This document shows positions 60,653 to 64,000 of a DNA stretch of 64,000 bases, piece after piece. Source of the DNA: Neomesorhizobium albiziae (GTDB lineage Bacteria; Pseudomonadota; Alphaproteobacteria; Rhizobiales; Rhizobiaceae). Below the pieces are notes generated by a model. It worked only from the letters and a program-made list of their open reading frames with translations. It was not told where the DNA came from and did not search any database. The first letter of the stretch is position 1. Each line of letters starts with the position of its first letter. The stretch covers positions 124,001-188,000 of the forward strand of contig NZ_FOSL01000002.1 in assembly GCF_900114255.1 (NCBI RefSeq), given 5' to 3'. Position numbers and translations under genes: made by a program.

Positions 60653-61477
60653 ATGTTGATCAACCACGGCGCGAGAGCAACCGGGAAAAGCCTCCTGAAG
60701 ATATCGGCCGCCGTGCTCGTTGCAGCAAGCGTGGCTGGCTGCGCAAAAGACCACACCACCACGGGATCCCTCACCCGCTCGCAGGGAAAACGAATCGACC
60801 AGATGTCGACCGGTGAGTTGCAGGGCGCCGCAAATTCGCTCGGCGAGGCCTATGCGCGCAGCCCTACCGACAAGCTGACCGCGCTTCGTTATGCCAATGT
60901 GCTCCAGATGAACGGCAATTCGGACCAGTCGCTGGCGGTGATGCGCAAGCTCGCCATCGCTCTGCCGAAAGACCGTTCGGTGCTTGCCGCCTACGGCAAG
61001 GCGCTCGCCGCCAACGGCCAGTTCGAACCGGCGCTCGATGCGGTCCGCCGCGCCCAAACGCCGGAATATCCGGACTGGAAACTGCTGTCTGCGGAGGCAG
61101 CCATCCTCGACCAGCTCGGCCAGGCCCAGCCGGCGCGCGAACTCTACCGCAAGGCGTTGGATCTCAAGCCGAACGAACCTTCCGTACTCTCCAACCTCGG
61201 CATGTCCTACGTGCTTGCTGGAGATTTGAAAATGGCCGAGGAATATATGCGTTCTGCCGCGCAGCAGCCCGGCGCCGACAGCCGCGTGCGCCAGAATCTG
61301 GCGCTCGTCGTCGGCCTGCAGGGCCGTTTCCCCGAAGCGGAACAGATTGCCAGCCAGGAACTGTCGCCGGACCAGGCGCAGGCCAACGTCGCTTACCTGC
61401 GTTCCATGCTTTCCCAGCAGAATGCCTGGAACCAGCTCAAGGACGACGATAAGAAGAAGCAAAATCAGACGAATTGA
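60653..61477 (+). CDS. tadD: Tad pilus assembly TPR lipoprotein TadD
   Basis: 274 aa. The signal ends in a lipobox (SVAGCAK, Cys near residue 30). Tetratricopeptide repeats fill the rest (ALRYANVLQMNGNSDQSLAV, PSVLSNLGMSYVLAGDLKMA). TadD is an outer-membrane-associated pilotin/TPR protein for Flp pilus secretin assembly. ATG 60653 starts the lipoprotein signal. The gene faces tadC, ending 32 bp from its stop, so the pilus genes here are in convergent units rather than one operon. Confidence 0.92.
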   Translation: MLINHGARATGKSLLKISAAVLVAASVAGCAKDHTTTGSLTRSQGKRIDQMSTGELQGAANSLGEAYARSPTDKLTALRYANVLQMNGNSDQSLAVMRKLAIALPKDRSVLAAYGKALAANGQFEPALDAVRRAQTPEYPDWKLLSAEAAILDQLGQAQPARELYRKALDLKPNEPSVLSNLGMSYVLAGDLKMAEEYMRSAAQQPGADSRVRQNLALVVGLQGRFPEAEQIASQELSPDQAQANVAYLRSMLSQQNAWNQLKDDDKKKQNQTN

Positions 61478-61508
61478 ACCGCGTTCCGCGTGTTACCGGA
61501 AACGCCGC

Positions 61509-62498
61509 TCAGCCGTTCTTGAGCGCCAGGGCGGTCATGATCGCCGGGCCCAGAATGACAGCAAACAGCACCGGCAGGAAGAACAGGATCATCGGCACGG
61601 TGAGCTTCGGCGGCAGCGCCGCGGCCTTCTTCTCGGCCTCGTTCATGCGCATTTCGCGGCTTTCGTTGGCGAGCACCCGCAATGCCATCGCGACCGGCGT
61701 ACCGTAGCGTTCGGCCTGGATCAGCGCCTGGGTGATCGACTTCACGGTTTCCAGGCCGGTGCGGCTGGCGAGGTTCTCGTAGGCCGCCTTGCGTTCCTGG
61801 AGGAAGGAGAGTTCGGCATTGGTCAGCACGAACTCTTCGGCGAGTTCCACCGACTGCGCGCCGATTTCCTCCGACACCTTCCGGAAGGCGGCTTCGACCG
61901 ACATGCCGGATTCCACGCAGATCAGCAGAAGATCGAGCGCGTCGGGCCAGGCTTTCTGGATCGACTGCTTGCGCTTGGTCGCACGGTTGGAGACGTAAAG
62001 GACGGGCAGATAGAAGCCCCCATAGGCAGCGAAGATGCAGACCACCATCTTCACGAAAAGCGGCTGGTCCGGCATCGCGCCCATGACGAAGAGGTAGATG
62101 GCGGCCAGCACAAACCCGATAAATGGCAGCACAAGGCGGAAGAAGAGGAATTTGGTCAGCGGGTTCTGGCCGCGGAAACCGGCGGTCCTCAGCTTGGTGA
62201 GCGTGCCTTCGTCGACAAGCGCGCGGCGCAGGTCGAGCCGGTCCACGATGTTGCGCATGCCGATTGACTCTTCCTCGCGCAATCCCTTGCGGCGGCGATC
62301 GGATTCGGCGGCCAGCCGTGCGCGCTGCTTGGCGCGCAATTCGTCGCGCTCCAGCGCGACTGCCTTCATGCGCGCTTTCATCGGATTTCCGCTCAATGCG
62401 GGCAACACGGTGAACACGGTGGCGAAAACGGCAACGGCGACCAGCAGGGCGATCATGAAGGCCGGATCGAGCAGTGCTTTTACGACTTGGTCGGACAT
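61509..62498 (-). CDS. tadC: Tad pilus inner-membrane platform protein TadC
   Basis: 329 aa, type II secretion F domain. Membrane helices are near residues 10-30 (FMIALLVAVAVFATVFTVLP), 115-160 and at the C-terminus (LTVPMILFFLPVLFAVILG). The cytoplasmic domain contains WPDALDLLLICVESGMSVEA and RYGTPVAMALRVLANESREM. With TadB it forms the platform on which the ATPase CpaF drives Flp pilin assembly. It begins three bases after the tadB stop, so the two are cotranslated. Confidence 0.95.
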   Translation of the reverse strand: MSDQVVKALLDPAFMIALLVAVAVFATVFTVLPALSGNPMKARMKAVALERDELRAKQRARLAAESDRRRKGLREEESIGMRNIVDRLDLRRALVDEGTLTKLRTAGFRGQNPLTKFLFFRLVLPFIGFVLAAIYLFVMGAMPDQPLFVKMVVCIFAAYGGFYLPVLYVSNRATKRKQSIQKAWPDALDLLLICVESGMSVEAAFRKVSEEIGAQSVELAEEFVLTNAELSFLQERKAAYENLASRTGLETVKSITQALIQAERYGTPVAMALRVLANESREMRMNEAEKKAAALPPKLTVPMILFFLPVLFAVILGPAIMTALALKNG

Positions 62499-62501
62499 GC
62501 G

Positions 62502-63515
62502 CTAGACCTCGAAGTTCATCATCTTGCGCATCACCAGGATGCCCATGGACATCCAGACGAGAGAGCAGCCGATGATGATGTTTCCGGTGCTCGTCGTGAA
62601 CAGCGGCATGATGTAGGTCGGACTGGACAGATAGACGAGGAACCCGACGACAAACGGCAACGCACCGATGATGACGGCCGATGCCTTTGCTTCCATGGAC
62701 AAAGCCTGCACTCTCGCCTTCATTTTCTTGCGGTCGCGAAGCACCCTCGAAAGATTGCCCAGCGCCTCGGAGAGATTGCCGCCCGCCTGTTGTTGGATCT
62801 GGATAACGATGCCGAAAAAGCTCGCTTCGGGGCACGGCATCGTCTCGCCCATGCGCAGCGCGGCCTCGGGGATGGACATGCCGACCTGTTGGGATTCGAC
62901 GATACGGCGAAACTCGGAACGCACCGGCTCGCCGGATTCGGTGGCGATCAGCCGGATGCCGTCGTTCAATGGAAGGCCGGATTTTACGGCGCGCACGATG
63001 ACGTCGAGTGCGTTGGGGAATTCTTCGAGGAAAGCCTTCACCCGGCGGGCGCGCTTGAAGCTGATGATCCAGCGCGGCAGCCCTATAGTGCCAGCGATGA
63101 ACGCGCCGGGAAGCACGATCAGCGGCGCGCCGCCGAGATATGCCAGCGCAGTCACCACGACGCCGCAGATCGCAGAATAGATGTAGAACCGTTCGACCGA
63201 TATCTGCAGGCCAGCCTGCCGGATCTGCATCCGCAGAGGCGGTTTCCTCGTGTTGCGGTCCTTGGCCTTCTGCTTCTCGTCGAGTTCCTTCAGCGTGTCC
63301 TGCACCGATTTCCGACGCTTGGCGACTTCGGCCACCCGATCGCGCGACGCCTTGACGAGGGCACGGTCGGCGTCCGACCTGGTAATAACTTCCAGCCGCT
63401 TGCCGACGTTCTTCTCGTCGGCGATCCTGTTGAAGAGAAAGGCATAGGCAATGGCTCCAGCGCTGCAGCCGGCAAGGGCGATGAACGCCAGGATCGATGT
63501 ATCAATGCCGAACAT
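62502..63515 (-). CDS. tadB: Tad pilus inner-membrane platform protein TadB
   Basis: 337 aa, type II secretion F domain. The N-terminal helix (ILAFIALAGCSAGAIAYAFL) is followed by a charged linker. Paired helices at about 110-145 lead to the F domain (FPNALDVIVRAVKSGLPLND, QQQAGGNLSEALGNLSRVLR). It is the partner of TadC. ATG 63515 lies 27 bp after the cpaF stop. The order cpaF-tadB-tadC on the minus strand is standard. Confidence 0.95.
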   Translation of the reverse strand: MFGIDTSILAFIALAGCSAGAIAYAFLFNRIADEKNVGKRLEVITRSDADRALVKASRDRVAEVAKRRKSVQDTLKELDEKQKAKDRNTRKPPLRMQIRQAGLQISVERFYIYSAICGVVVTALAYLGGAPLIVLPGAFIAGTIGLPRWIISFKRARRVKAFLEEFPNALDVIVRAVKSGLPLNDGIRLIATESGEPVRSEFRRIVESQQVGMSIPEAALRMGETMPCPEASFFGIVIQIQQQAGGNLSEALGNLSRVLRDRKKMKARVQALSMEAKASAVIIGALPFVVGFLVYLSSPTYIMPLFTTSTGNIIIGCSLVWMSMGILVMRKMMNFEV

Positions 63516-63542
63516 GCCCGAAGCCCCTGAACCCGTACGCTG

Positions 63543-64000
63543 TTAGTGGACGCGCTTCTCCATGGCTTCGAGGGCGGCGGCCAGCCGCTGCTCTTCGCCA
63601 TAGTAGCGGGCGCGATCCCAGAATTTCGGGCGCCCGATACCGGTGGATATGTGTTCGCCGACGAGCCGTCCCGAAGCGTCTTCGCCCTTGATGTTGTAGA
63701 GAACAATATCCTGGGTGATGACGACGTCGCCTTCCATGCCGATCACTTCGGTGATGTGGGTGATGCGGCGCGAACCATCGCGCAGACGTGCCGCCTGAAT
63801 GATGACATCGACGGAGCCGACGACGATTTCGCGCACGGTTTTCTGAGGGAGCGAATAGCCGCCCATGGCGATCATCGACTCGATACGGTTCAGGCATTCG
63901 CGCGGCGAGTTCGAGTGGATGGTGCCCATCGAGCCGTCGTGGCCGGTGTTCATCGCCTGCAGAAGATCGAAAACTTCGGGGCCGCGAACTTCGCCGACGA
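63543..64000 (-). CDS. cpaF: Tad pilus ATPase CpaF/TadA, partial (5' end beyond window)
   Basis: The C-terminal 151 codons of a type II/IV secretion ATPase. The visible part starts with [20 protein letters not shown], which contains the Walker B/Asp-box region, then [20 protein letters not shown] (His box) and a C-terminal [20 protein letters not shown] typical of rhizobial CpaF. It hydrolyses ATP to polymerise Flp pilins. The Walker A lies outside the window. It is cotranscribed with tadB and tadC. Confidence 0.95.
   Translation of the reverse strand, partial: VGEVRGPEVFDLLQAMNTGHDGSMGTIHSNSPRECLNRIESMIAMGGYSLPQKTVREIVVGSVDVIIQAARLRDGSRRITHITEVIGMEGDVVITQDIVLYNIKGEDASGRLVGEHISTGIGRPKFWDRARYYGEEQRLAAALEAMEKRVH

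Noticed and set aside
58755-60659. 634-codon plus-strand frame opposite the aminopeptidase and MarR genes
   Set aside because: The opposite strand encodes proteins with intact catalytic motifs; the plus-strand translation is Arg/His/Gln-rich and matches nothing.
1-64000. CRISPR arrays, tRNA or rRNA genes, prophage or integrase genes
   Set aside because: I looked for regularly spaced direct repeats, cloverleaf ends and typical phage or recombinase motifs and saw none; a dedicated scan would be needed to be certain about tRNAs.

Overview
The window is a high-GC chromosomal segment of an alphaproteobacterium of the order Hyphomicrobiales (Rhizobiales), most likely Mesorhizobium or a close Phyllobacteriaceae relative. 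This rests on remembered gene neighbourhoods and family features, not on a search. The supporting features are a truA-GNAT-fmt-def block beside a divergent rmuC, a small SRP RNA next to dnaX-ybaB, a DnaX lacking most zinc cysteines, a tad/cpa pilus locus, a sulfate uptake operon, and several families of intergenic palindromes typical of rhizobia. Most genes are ordinary chromosomal housekeeping or accessory metabolism. No phage, plasmid, CRISPR or tRNA gene was seen.

Layout. 1-3 kb: a partial metallophosphoesterase, a DUF2189 membrane protein and an M24 peptidase. 3.1-10.1 kb: the most unusual locus, a possible undescribed protein- or peptide-modification system. On the minus strand a BTAD/SARP-type regulator is followed by two paralogous proteins of about 140 aa with no recognised family, a very strong terminator, then ycaO, tfuA and a guanidine-modifying-enzyme-fold (agmatine/peptidyl-arginine deiminase-like) gene joined by ATGA overlaps. 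A LuxR-type regulator is divergent. 10-16.5 kb: a flavin monooxygenase, a 48-aa membrane protein, an EamA exporter with divergent LysR, a subclass B3 metallo-beta-lactamase-like protein, an FAD/NAD(P) protein and an Rrf2 regulator. 16.8-20.9 kb: the sulfate ABC operon sbp-cysT-cysW-cysA, interrupted by a palindromic repeat. 21-23.6 kb: ornithine cyclodeaminase and arginase with a divergent Lrp regulator. 23.8-28 kb: truA, GNAT, fmt, def and rmuC.

28-29.2 kb holds small proteins and a guanidine exporter gene preceded by a clear guanidine-II (mini-ykkC) riboswitch. 30-33.6 kb: two luciferase-like monooxygenases and a lytic transglycosylase whose signal-peptide region is crossed by a repeat. 33.6-40 kb: recR, a LysR pseudogene with a single nonsense codon, nudC, a HIT protein, SRP RNA, dnaX and ybaB. 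40-46.7 kb: an alcohol dehydrogenase, an ArsR/PhnB-like/SRPBCC operon, a SleB-type hydrolase, pheA flanked by two copies of a ~126-bp repeat, kdsB and a membrane-anchored cytochrome c.

46.9-54.7 kb is a yejABEF-type peptide uptake operon with two tandem substrate-binding proteins; a repeat between the second one and yejB appears to supply yejB's Shine-Dalgarno. 54.8-60.5 kb: ghrA, a GNAT protein, a SnoaL-like protein, a structured non-coding stretch, an NlpC/P60 hydrolase with a coupled MarR gene, and a leucyl aminopeptidase. 60.6-64 kb: tadD, facing tadC, tadB and the partial cpaF/tadA ATPase gene.
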